Shown here: one piece after another, positions 1 to 5,610 of the stretch
Position numbering within the stretch: position 1 is the first letter of the stretch
Layout of the letters: the number at the start of each line of letters is the position of its first letter
Assembly (NCBI GenBank): GCA_030147225.1
Contig: JASLAI010000230.1
Location: forward strand, 1 to 5,610
From: Planococcus sp. (in: firmicutes)
Lineage (GTDB): Bacteria; Bacillota; Bacilli; Bacillales_A; Planococcaceae
Length of the DNA: 5,610 nt
Reading direction: 5' to 3'
Translations under genes and position numbers: made by a program
Notes under the pieces: model-generated
Databases searched by the model: none
What the model was told of the DNA's origin: nothing
What the model saw: only the letters and a program-made list of their open reading frames with translations

Positions 1-20
1 TCATTTTTCATAGTTAATTC

Positions 21-962
21 TTAGTTGGATTCTTCAAATTGGTAAAGCGGCGTACTTAAGTAACGCTCTCCGTTGGACGGGATAATTGCCAGGACTTTCT
101 TGCCTTTGCCTAAGCGCTTAGCTACTTGAAGCGCAGCATAGATGGCAGCGCCTGAAGACACCCCTCCAAGAATACCTTCTTCACGTGCTGCTTGTCGCGC
201 CGTTTCGTAAGACTGATCATTGGTAACTTGAATGATCTCGTCGTAGATTTCAGTATTCAATACCGCAGGTACAAACCCTGCACCGATTCCTTGAATTTTA
301 TGCGGACCCGGCTTGCCGCCTGATAAGACAGGCGAGTCCGTAGGTTCTACCGCAACAATATGGATACCCGAATATTTTTCTCTTAGAACTTGGCCAGCGC
401 CTGTAATAGTTCCCCCTGTACCGATCCCTGAAACAAAAGCGTCCAATTGATCACCCATCGTTTCAACAATCTCCGGTCCTGTAGTCAAACGATGCACTTC
501 AGGGTTCGCTTCATTGTTAAACTGCTGTGGCATGAACCAGCCGTTTTCAGCCGCTTTTTTCTCGGCAGTCTTGATAGCGCCGTTCGGTCCGTTCATTCCG
601 TCTGCCCCGGGCGTTAAAATCAATTCCGCTCCGTAAGCACGCAATAAGTTGCGACGCTCCATGCTCATCGTTTCAGGCATAACCAAAACAGATTTATAGC
701 CTTTTGCTGCTGCAATCATCGCTAGGCCAATTCCTGTATTACCACTTGTCGGCTCAATAATGGTATCGCCTTCTTTTAAATCTCCGGACTTTTCAGCCGC
801 CTCGATCATAGCCAGTGCAATACGATCTTTAACACTGCTGCCTGGATTGAAGTATTCCAACTTTAAATAAACGTCCGCATCTTCAGGACCTGTTAACCGG
901 TTTAATTTCACAATTGGTGTTTGCCCAATCAATTCAGTAATAGAGTTTCCTACACGCGCCAT
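21..962 (-). CDS. cysK: Cysteine synthase A (O-acetylserine sulfhydrylase)
   Basis: CysK is a cytoplasmic, dimeric pyridoxal-phosphate (PLP) enzyme of fold type II. It makes cysteine from O-acetyl-L-serine and sulfide, the last step of assimilatory cysteine synthesis. The 313 residues fit the family. Visible motifs are SSVKDR with the PLP-binding lysine K45, the substrate loop TSGNTG (72-77), the PLP phosphate-binding GIGTGGT (179-185), QGIGAGF (224-230) and PSNGERYLS (295-303), whose S296 should contact the pyridine nitrogen. The TSGNTG loop, QGIGAGF and overall length favour CysK over cystathionine beta-synthase (longer) or MccA-type paralogues, though paralogue choice is less certain than the enzyme class. 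The start is ATG at 962-960 with AGGAG (976-972) 9 nt upstream. It has its own promoter and is separated from the upstream unit by a terminator. In B. subtilis CysK also binds the regulator CymR as a sensor partner. Stop TAA at 23-21. Confidence 0.95.
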   Translation of the reverse strand: MARVGNSITELIGQTPIVKLNRLTGPEDADVYLKLEYFNPGSSVKDRIALAMIEAAEKSGDLKEGDTIIEPTSGNTGIGLAMIAAAKGYKSVLVMPETMSMERRNLLRAYGAELILTPGADGMNGPNGAIKTAEKKAAENGWFMPQQFNNEANPEVHRLTTGPEIVETMGDQLDAFVSGIGTGGTITGAGQVLREKYSGIHIVAVEPTDSPVLSGGKPGPHKIQGIGAGFVPAVLNTEIYDEIIQVTNDQSYETARQAAREEGILGGVSSGAAIYAALQVAKRLGKGKKVLAIIPSNGERYLSTPLYQFEESN

Positions 963-1007
963 TCTTCAACACTCCTAATCCCTAGTAATTTTGTCGACTT
1001 TAATAAA

Positions 1008-1029
1008 GCTAATGGTATCAATAACTAGC
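1008..1029. promoter_or_regulatory. Inverted repeat over the cysK -10, candidate operator
   Basis: On the minus strand GCTAGT (1029-1024) and ATTAGC (1013-1008) are inverted with 5 of 6 positions matching, 10 bp apart, and span the -10 element. A repressor bound here would block RNA polymerase. In Bacillus and Staphylococcus, cysK is repressed by the Rrf2-family regulator CymR acting together with CysK. Whether this repeat is a CymR site is an inference; I have not matched it to a consensus. Confidence 0.35.
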
Positions 1030-1041
1030 ACAGTTTGTCAA
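1012..1041 (-). promoter_or_regulatory. SigA-type promoter of cysK
   Basis: The minus strand has a perfect -35 TTGACA (1041-1036), an 18-bp spacer and -10 TACCAT (1017-1012), preceded by an extended -10 TGA (1020-1018). The predicted start near 1005 gives a leader of about 43 nt. The leader is too short for a T-box or S-box riboswitch, which argues for control by a DNA-binding protein rather than by RNA. Confidence 0.8.
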
Positions 1042-1045
1042 ATTG

Positions 1046-1057
1046 TATGAATTCATA
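1046..1057. promoter_or_regulatory. 12-bp perfect palindrome upstream of the cysK -35
   Basis: TATGAATTCATA is a perfect palindrome. It sits 4 bp upstream of the cysK -35 and touches the U-tract of the preceding terminator. Its position fits a site for a dimeric regulator, but A/T-rich palindromes of this length also occur by chance. No regulator can be assigned from the sequence. Confidence 0.35.
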
Positions 1058-1086
1058 AAAAATAGACGTTTCATAAGCGAAACGTC
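1057..1086 (-). terminator. Rho-independent terminator after the coaX-hslO-yacD unit
   Basis: On the minus strand GACGTTTC (1086-1079) pairs perfectly with GAAACGTC (1072-1065) around a 6-nt loop, followed by TATTTTTT (1064-1057). The hairpin begins 10 nt after the stop codon. The stem is short (8 bp) and half A/T, so it may be leaky, allowing some read-through into cysK. Confidence 0.85.
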
Positions 1087-1096
1087 CATTTGAAAC

Positions 1097-2038
1097 TCAT
1101 TCTCCGTAAAACCATTCAGCGTCAAATTCCTGCCAAAATGCTTCTGGAGTAACCGATTGCGGCAATTGTTCAAGTGCCAGTTCCCGGTTGATATGATCAG
1201 CTACATCTTCAAATGAAAATGTTTGGCCATTAATTTTTTCCGTAACGGAAATTACAGCGGTCCTGCCATCTTCCAGCGCCAGCGGATTTGACCAGCCGCC
1301 AACCTCAACTTTTGCAACCGTCTTGGCAATATTAGCGTCAACACCTGGTTCACCACTTGAAATATAACCGATATCTCCACCAAGGTTGCCAGTTGCGCTG
1401 TCAATTGAGCGTTCGCGTGCTGTCGCTTCGAATGAAGAGCCTTTTTCCAGTTCCGCAATGGTTTCTTCCGCTTCTGCCTCTGAGTTCAGCACAATCATAC
1501 GTGTTCGGTAGGAATTTTTCACGTCATATAGCGACTCATTATTGTCATAGAAAGCTTTGATTTCACTGTCTTCAATGACAATGTCTTTTGTCAGGACTTT
1601 CTCCAAGATCAATTGAGCTTCCACTTTTTCACGCTGGCGCTTTTCATCTGCTGCGTATAATGCCGTTTCTGTGCTGTCTTTCGATGAGCGCAGCAGCGCC
1701 AGTTCCAAGTCGATTTCTTTATCACTTACTTCGATCCCATAATCCTTCGCTGCTGTTGCCATAACTTTCTCGTTGACCAACTCAAGCAGCGCTTCACGTC
1801 CATGCTGTTCCTCCATAGCGGCCAGCCATTCTTCACGTGTGATGTCATCTCCACTGACAGAAGCGACTTTTTCTGCATTGCCGGTGTCATTCGGAATCAG
1901 CCAAGCTGCAAACCATAAGAGATTTGCCAGCAATAAAATTCCCACGACTAAAAGCACCGGTTTGGTTTTTAAATGTCTCTTTGGCTTGCCTGCGCCTGCC
2001 GGCGGCCCAGGTCGCCGATTGTTAGGATTGAAGCTCAT
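1097..2038 (-). CDS. Membrane-anchored PrsA/parvulin-like foldase (YacD-like)
   Basis: This protein resembles the PrsA/SurA family of extracytoplasmic foldases: N-terminal membrane anchor, SurA-type helical region, one parvulin (PpiC) domain and a C-terminal helix. Residues 1-26 are a basic, Pro/Gly-rich cytoplasmic stretch; 27-48 form one hydrophobic helix. No lipobox cysteine exists (the protein has no Cys), so unlike PrsA it is a transmembrane, not lipid, anchored protein, facing outward by the positive-inside rule. Residues about 57-150 are the N-terminal chaperone part ([16 protein letters not shown]), and about 173-267 the parvulin fold, recognisable by [17 protein letters not shown] and GWSNPL. 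The canonical histidine of RHILV is methionine (RMIVL, M181), and the second core histidine near 258-264 is also missing, so isomerase activity is doubtful and a holdase role possible. The C-terminal WFYGE ends the protein. Position after hslO matches B. subtilis yacD. Stop TGA at 1099; 313 residues. The exact substrate is unknown. Confidence 0.88.
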   Translation of the reverse strand: MSFNPNNRRPGPPAGAGKPKRHLKTKPVLLVVGILLLANLLWFAAWLIPNDTGNAEKVASVSGDDITREEWLAAMEEQHGREALLELVNEKVMATAAKDYGIEVSDKEIDLELALLRSSKDSTETALYAADEKRQREKVEAQLILEKVLTKDIVIEDSEIKAFYDNNESLYDVKNSYRTRMIVLNSEAEAEETIAELEKGSSFEATARERSIDSATGNLGGDIGYISSGEPGVDANIAKTVAKVEVGGWSNPLALEDGRTAVISVTEKINGQTFSFEDVADHINRELALEQLPQSVTPEAFWQEFDAEWFYGE

Positions 2039-2903
2039 TGATGAACGACTCGAGCTCCTCTTTAGAATACTGATACGTTTCTAGACAGAAATGGCATTGC
2101 GCTTCTGCCATGCCGTCTTCATCGATCATGTCCTGAATTTCTTTTTCCCCAAGTCCCAGAATAGCTGTTGCAAAACGGTCTTTGGAACAATTGCAATCAA
2201 AATGCACCGGCATTTTATCAAGAATTTGGACATTTCCTTCTCCAAGAACTGCTTCTAGAATTTCTTCTGGAGATAGGCCACGCTGAATCATTTTAGAAAC
2301 AGGTTCGATATTCGATAGACGCTCTTCAATTTTTGTAATCGTTTCATCGTCTGTATTTGGCATTAATTGAATAATAAAACCGCCTGCTGACAGGATGGAA
2401 TTATCGGTGTCTACCAACACGCCAAGACCAACCGAAGAAGGCACTTGTTCAGATGCTGCAAAGTAATAAGTGAAATCTTCAGCGATTTCCCCTGATACGA
2501 TTGGTGTCTGCCCCGTAAAGTTATCACGCATCCCTAAGTCTTTAACGACCGACATCATCCCATCTGTACCAACCGCCCGGCTGACATCCAATTTCCCTTG
2601 CTTGTTCAAGTCGAAATGAGTTTGTGGATTAGAGGCATATCCACGCACACCACCTTTTGCATTGCTGTCTACCAGCAATGCGCCGACTGGTCCGCCACCT
2701 TCAAATTTTATCGTTACTTTGTCGTCGCCTTTTAACATAGCGCCAAGCATTACCCCGCCTGTCATAGCACGTCCTAAAGCTGCCGATGCCGTCGGCCACA
2801 TCATGTGGCGTCGTTGCGCTTCTCCTACCGTTTCCGTACTATCTACTGCAAATGCGCGGACACTTCCATTAAATCCTAAGCCGCGAACTAAATAATCTGA
2901 CAC
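2022..2903 (-). CDS. hslO: Hsp33 redox-regulated chaperone HslO
   Basis: Hsp33 is a cytoplasmic holdase that is inactive when reduced and zinc-bound. Oxidation of its four cysteines (disulfide formation, zinc release, partial unfolding) switches it on, so it protects unfolding proteins during oxidative and heat stress. The 293-residue protein has the usual length. The N-terminal substrate-binding domain runs to about residue 180, followed by a linker, and the C-terminal switch carries CNC (237-239) and CHFC (270-273) with exactly 30 residues between, the canonical CXC-X(27-32)-CXXC arrangement. All four zinc ligands are present. The start is GTG at 2903, supported by AAAGGAA 8 nt upstream and by conservation of the following DYLVRG segment. 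It is the equivalent of B. subtilis yacC. It follows coaX by 17 nt, and its last 17 bp overlap the start of the next gene, so the three genes are very likely co-transcribed and the last pair translationally coupled. Confidence 0.96.
   Translation of the reverse strand: MSDYLVRGLGFNGSVRAFAVDSTETVGEAQRRHMMWPTASAALGRAMTGGVMLGAMLKGDDKVTIKFEGGGPVGALLVDSNAKGGVRGYASNPQTHFDLNKQGKLDVSRAVGTDGMMSVVKDLGMRDNFTGQTPIVSGEIAEDFTYYFAASEQVPSSVGLGVLVDTDNSILSAGGFIIQLMPNTDDETITKIEERLSNIEPVSKMIQRGLSPEEILEAVLGEGNVQILDKMPVHFDCNCSKDRFATAILGLGEKEIQDMIDEDGMAEAQCHFCLETYQYSKEELESFINELQS
2055..2064 (-). promoter_or_regulatory. Distant Shine-Dalgarno for the PrsA-like gene, inside hslO
   Basis: The only strong purine motif upstream of the ATG at 2038 is AAAGAGGAG, with GAGGAG at 2060-2055, inside the hslO coding sequence. 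It lies 16 nt from the ATG, well beyond the usual 5-9 nt. No better motif lies between. Initiation may therefore rely on ribosomes finishing hslO, whose stop is 14 nt inside the new gene. Confidence 0.5.
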
Positions 2904-2918
2904 ATTTATCGTTCCTTT
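2904..2918 (-). promoter_or_regulatory. Ribosome binding site that sets the hslO GTG start
   Basis: In the 17-nt gap after coaX the minus strand reads AAAGGAA (2918-2912), with GTG at 2903-2901 following after 8 nt. An ATG at 2905-2903 overlaps this GTG but is in another frame and meets a stop after five codons, so GTG is the start of hslO. Confidence 0.8.
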
Positions 2919-2920
2919 CT

Positions 2921-3688
2921 TTACGCTTGGTTGCGTTTATAAATTAAATACAGTCCTTTTAACGTCAAAAAGGGATCTACATAGTCAATGATTGTTGACT
3001 CACCCGCAATCAAAGAAGCCATGCCTCCGGTCGCAATGACTGTTGGCTTTTCCCTGCTTTGCTTTTTCATCCGGGCTACAATGCCTTCCGCTTGTCCGAT
3101 ATAGCCATAAACAATCCCCGCCTGCATGGCAGAAATCGTGTTTTTGCCAACTACATTATCCGGTGTGGCGATTTCAATCCGCGGCAGCTTAGAAGCGCGT
3201 GCATACAACGCTTCTGTCGAAATATTAATGCCCGGAGCAATGGCGCCCCCCATGTATTGCTGCTTTTCATTAATATAACAGAAAGTGTTGGCAGTGCCAA
3301 AGTCCACAATAATTAAGGGACCGCCGTATTCATGGATGGCTGCAACTGCATTGACAATCCGGTCAGCCCCTACTTCCCGCGGATTATCGTATTTAATATT
3401 AAGCCCAGTTTTAACGCCAGGTCCGACGATCATCGGTTTTACTTGAAAATATTTTTGGCACATCCGGTCAAGCGCAGACATGATTGGCGGTACGACAGAG
3501 GACATGATAATACCGTTTATCGATGAAAATGTTAGGCTCGCATCGCTCAGAAATGCTTTGATCTGCATTCCGTATTCATCTTCTGTTTTGTGGCGGAGGG
3601 TTTCCATACGCCAATGGTGTATTAACTGATCCTGGTCGTAGACGCCCAGGACGATATTGGTGTTGCCTGCGTCCAATACTAAAATCAT
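2921..3688 (-). CDS. coaX: Type III pantothenate kinase CoaX
   Basis: CoaX phosphorylates pantothenate to 4'-phosphopantothenate with ATP, the first step of coenzyme A synthesis, in the cytoplasm. The type III enzyme belongs to the ASKHA (actin/hexokinase) fold family, unlike CoaA, and is known not to be feedback-inhibited by CoA. The 255 residues match the usual length. Visible motifs are the phosphate loop DAGNTN (6-11), GADR (107-110) with the probable catalytic base D109, the second phosphate motif DFGTANT (129-135), GGAIAPG (147-153) and the adenosine-side ATGG (219-222). The start is ATG at 3688-3686, with TGAGGG (3700-3695) 6 nt upstream as ribosome binding site. It is the equivalent of B. 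subtilis yacB, in the conserved position after ftsH. A terminator and a candidate promoter separate it from ftsH, and hslO begins 17 nt after its stop, so it probably heads a coaX-hslO-yacD unit. Confidence 0.96.
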   Translation of the reverse strand: MILVLDAGNTNIVLGVYDQDQLIHHWRMETLRHKTEDEYGMQIKAFLSDASLTFSSINGIIMSSVVPPIMSALDRMCQKYFQVKPMIVGPGVKTGLNIKYDNPREVGADRIVNAVAAIHEYGGPLIIVDFGTANTFCYINEKQQYMGGAIAPGINISTEALYARASKLPRIEIATPDNVVGKNTISAMQAGIVYGYIGQAEGIVARMKKQSREKPTVIATGGMASLIAGESTIIDYVDPFLTLKGLYLIYKRNQA

Positions 3689-3722
3689 AATTTGCCCTCA
3701 CTTATCGACGAATTTCCAACAC

Positions 3723-3731
3723 ATCATACCA
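3723..3731 (-). promoter_or_regulatory. Candidate extended -10 promoter for coaX-hslO-yacD
   Basis: Reading the minus strand, TGG (3731-3729) precedes TATGAT (3728-3723), giving a TGn-TATGAT extended -10 one base away from the SigA -10 consensus. No good -35 sits at the normal distance: TTTTTG (3751-3746) at 17 bp is weak and belongs to the ftsH terminator U-tract. An extended -10 can work with a poor -35. A start near 3716 would give a leader of about 28 nt before the coaX ATG, covering its ribosome binding site. This is inferred from pattern only. Confidence 0.6.
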
Positions 3732-3746
3732 TAATTTAAGGAAAGC

Positions 3747-3793
3747 AAAAAGCTGGTTACCTCTTCCCTTCAAAGGGAACGGGCAACCAGCTT
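3747..3793 (-). terminator. Rho-independent terminator after ftsH
   Basis: On the minus strand, 11 nt after the ftsH stop, arms 3793-3782 and 3761-3750 form a 12-bp stem with one G-U pair. It encloses a 2x2 internal loop and a second 6-bp stem, UUCCCU/AGGGAA (3779-3774 with 3769-3764), closed by a UUGA tetraloop. The 3' arm runs into five U (3751-3747), then GC, then three more U. On the plus strand the bases after the hairpin are not T-rich, so termination looks one-directional. It should end most ftsH transcripts before coaX. Confidence 0.9.
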
Positions 3794-3803
3794 GTTATTC
3801 TGC

Positions 3804-5610
3804 TTATTTGCGTTTTTCTTGAATTGGATCTCCTACTGGAGTCGCTGCGCCTTCTTCAGCTGGTAAATCACCTGCTGAAGGATCAGATGGTGCACCGACT
3901 GAATCTGGAGTCTCACCGTCTTTTTTCAAATCCGGTGTTTTATCATCTCCAAAATCACCGTTCAATGTTTCATATGAACGTTCAGGAAGTGTTCCGTGCT
4001 CTTTCAAATGAAGAATCTGGCCAGCATCCAAAGTTTCAACTTCAAGCAGTGTATTTGCAATCAATTTCAGAAGGTTCTGGTTTTTAGTCAGAATCTCTTT
4101 TGTGCGGATATACTGCTCTTTGATGATGCGTTGAACTTCCTGATCGATTTCAAAGGCAATCGCATCGGAATAGTTTTGTTCCGAGTTAAAGTCGCGGCCT
4201 AGGAAAACATTGCCACCTTGCGCAGTACCGAATTGGACAGGTCCAATCTTGTCACTCATACCGTATTCCGTTACCATGCTACGGGCAATAGCCGTTGCAC
4301 GTTGGAAATCATTATGGGCGCCGGTCGATACTTCGCCAAATGAAAGATCTTCAGCCACACGGCCTCCGAGCAATCCAGCAATTTTATCAAGCAATTCCGG
4401 TTTCGTCATGAAGTAGCGATCTTCTCTTGGAAGCATGACAGCATAGCCGCCAGCTTGGCCGCGAGGAACGATGGTTACTTTATGGACAATATCTGCGTCA
4501 TCCAATATTAAGCCGATTACTGTATGGCCAGCTTCATGGAATGCCACGATATTACGTTCTTTTTTCGAAATGACACGATTTTTCTTAGCAGGACCAGCGA
4601 TAACACGGTCAGATGCTTCGTCAAGATCGGACATATCGATTTTGAGTTTATTGCGACGGGCTGCAACAAGTGCCGCTTCGTTCAATAAGTTCTCCAAGTC
4701 AGCACCAGAGAATCCAGGTGTACGTTGAGCGATGGCTTTCAAGTCAACACTTTCCTCAAGCGGTTTATTGCGGGCATGTACTTTAAGGACTTCTTCGCGG
4801 CCTTTAACATCCGGACGACCTACAGTAATCTGACGGTCAAAACGTCCAGGACGAAGCAAAGCCGGATCCAGAACGTCCGGACGGTTTGTTGCAGCAATAA
4901 TGATGACGCCTTCGTTTGCACCGAAGCCATCCATTTCTACCAACAATTGGTTCAATGTCTGCTCACGCTCATCGTGTCCACCGCCGAGTCCAGCGCCACG
5001 TTGGCGTCCGACTGCGTCAATTTCATCGATAAAAATGATACATGGTGCATTTTTCTTAGCGTTCTCAAACAAATCACGTACTCGGGAAGCCCCGACACCA
5101 ACGAACATCTCAACAAAATCCGAACCACTGATAGAGAAGAAAGGAACACCGGCTTCTCCAGCAACAGCACGGCCCAGCAAGGTTTTACCGGTACCCGGAG
5201 GTCCGACAAGTAAAATCCCTTTAGGAATTCGTGCGCCGATGTCTGCGAATCTGCGCGGATCTTTTAAGAAATCAACAACTTCTATAAGTTCTTGTTTCTC
5301 TTCGTCTGCACCAGCTACATCATTGAAGCGGACTTTTTGTTTCTGGTCATCATACAGCTTCGCTTTACTTTTACCAAAGTTCATCACACGGCCGCCTCCG
5401 CCGCCTTGTGATTGATTAAGTAAGAAGAAGAAAAGGATGAAGATGATGATGAATGGAATAATGCCTGTGAAGAATGAAACCCATCCACTTGTTTGTGGAG
5501 CTTTCAAAAATTCAACCTGCACATCCTGCGAAGTAGCGACTTCATCGATCCGAGTCGTCAAAGCTTCGTTTTCAAGCGGAATATTGGTAACAAAGGATTG
5601 CCCGTCTTCG
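3804..5610 (-). CDS. ftsH: ATP-dependent zinc metalloprotease FtsH (5' end outside window)
   Basis: FtsH is a hexameric AAA+ protease of the cytoplasmic membrane that extracts and degrades membrane proteins and short-lived regulators. The frame is open to the window edge: 601 complete codons are visible from 5609, and by comparison with Bacillus FtsH roughly 65 N-terminal residues (first membrane segment and part of the extracytoplasmic domain) are missing. Counting from 5609, I see the end of the extracytoplasmic domain (1-43), the second transmembrane helix (about 46-65, rich in I and F), Walker A GPPGTGKT (136-143), pore loop MFVG (168-171), Walker B IIFIDE (191-196), the second region of homology with arginine fingers R256 and R259, the zinc site HEAGH (358-362; bases 4524-4538) and the third zinc ligand D434 in the GAHNDFQ motif. 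All catalytic residues are intact. The C-terminal tail (about 546-601) is acidic and rich in Pro, Gly and Asp, as is common for a disordered tail. A TTG at 5561 is not the start. Stop TAA at 3806-3804. Confidence 0.97.
   Translation of the reverse strand, partial: EDGQSFVTNIPLENEALTTRIDEVATSQDVQVEFLKAPQTSGWVSFFTGIIPFIIIFILFFFLLNQSQGGGGGRVMNFGKSKAKLYDDQKQKVRFNDVAGADEEKQELIEVVDFLKDPRRFADIGARIPKGILLVGPPGTGKTLLGRAVAGEAGVPFFSISGSDFVEMFVGVGASRVRDLFENAKKNAPCIIFIDEIDAVGRQRGAGLGGGHDEREQTLNQLLVEMDGFGANEGVIIIAATNRPDVLDPALLRPGRFDRQITVGRPDVKGREEVLKVHARNKPLEESVDLKAIAQRTPGFSGADLENLLNEAALVAARRNKLKIDMSDLDEASDRVIAGPAKKNRVISKKERNIVAFHEAGHTVIGLILDDADIVHKVTIVPRGQAGGYAVMLPREDRYFMTKPELLDKIAGLLGGRVAEDLSFGEVSTGAHNDFQRATAIARSMVTEYGMSDKIGPVQFGTAQGGNVFLGRDFNSEQNYSDAIAFEIDQEVQRIIKEQYIRTKEILTKNQNLLKLIANTLLEVETLDAGQILHLKEHGTLPERSYETLNGDFGDDKTPDLKKDGETPDSVGAPSDPSAGDLPAEEGAATPVGDPIQEKRK

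Noticed and set aside
1..20. Start of a further gene after cysK (ATG at 11-9 on the minus strand)
   Set aside because: Only three codons are visible, with no ribosome binding site upstream, so nothing can be supported. In B. subtilis a folate-synthesis gene (pabB) lies further downstream of cysK, but nothing here shows it.
963..1005. T-box or S-box riboswitch in the cysK leader
   Set aside because: The predicted leader is about 43 nt, too short for either, and no leader terminator lies between the promoter and the ATG.
1773..2084. Plus-strand frame of 103 codons across the hslO/PrsA-like junction
   Set aside because: It is antisense to two supported genes and has no family resemblance.
4725..5213. 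Open frame of 162 codons on the plus strand
   Set aside because: It is antisense to ftsH and overlaps another shadow frame; the ftsH reading frame fully explains the coding signal.
4900..5415. Open frame of 171 codons on the plus strand
   Set aside because: It lies wholly antisense to the conserved ATPase domain of ftsH. Its sequence is the low-complexity Ser/Pro/Thr pattern typical of a shadow frame, with no recognisable domain.
3804..5561. TTG at 5561 as the start of ftsH
   Set aside because: The frame continues upstream without a stop to the window edge, the residues there fit the FtsH extracytoplasmic domain, and the first membrane helix would be lost. The true start lies beyond 5610.
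1..5610. Mobile element, CRISPR array, tRNA or phage gene
   Set aside because: No direct repeat arrays, terminal inverted repeats, transposase-like frames or tRNA-like folds were seen; conserved housekeeping genes fill the window.

Overview
The window reads as an ordinary chromosomal segment of a Gram-positive bacterium of the class Bacilli. The protein sequences and gene order match the ftsH-coaX-hslO-(yacD-like)-cysK block of Bacillus subtilis. The particular protein variants suggest a Planococcaceae-type organism (Planococcus, Planomicrobium or a relative). That genus-level guess is from general resemblance only. All five genes lie on the minus strand and cover almost the whole window, so transcription runs from high to low coordinates.

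Layout in transcription order: (1) 5610-3804, ftsH, the membrane AAA+ zinc protease, cut at its 5' end by the window edge. (2) 3803-3689, a 115-bp gap holding a strong rho-independent terminator for ftsH and, directly after its U-tract, a likely extended -10 promoter for the next gene. (3) 3688-2921, coaX (type III pantothenate kinase). (4) 2903-2022, hslO (Hsp33 redox chaperone), 17 nt after coaX, with a GTG start. (5) 2038-1097, a membrane-anchored parvulin/PrsA-like protein (YacD-like) that overlaps the end of hslO by 17 bp. (6) 1096-963, a 134-bp gap with a terminator for the coaX-hslO-yacD unit, then a well-formed cysK promoter with a 12-bp palindrome upstream and an inverted repeat over the -10. 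(7) 962-21, cysK (cysteine synthase A). The last 20 bases hold no recognisable gene.

The genes suggest three transcription units: ftsH with whatever lies upstream, coaX-hslO-yacD, and cysK. ftsH, hslO and the PrsA-like protein share a protein quality-control theme: membrane proteolysis, oxidative-stress holdase and extracytoplasmic folding. coaX and cysK are linked through cysteine, which CoA synthesis consumes.

I found no mobile element, CRISPR array, RNA gene, phage gene or novel defence system. The points worth a second look are modest: the loss of the usual catalytic histidine positions in the parvulin domain, the coaX promoter packed against the ftsH terminator, the candidate operators at cysK, and the unusual start-site arrangements of hslO and the yacD-like gene.
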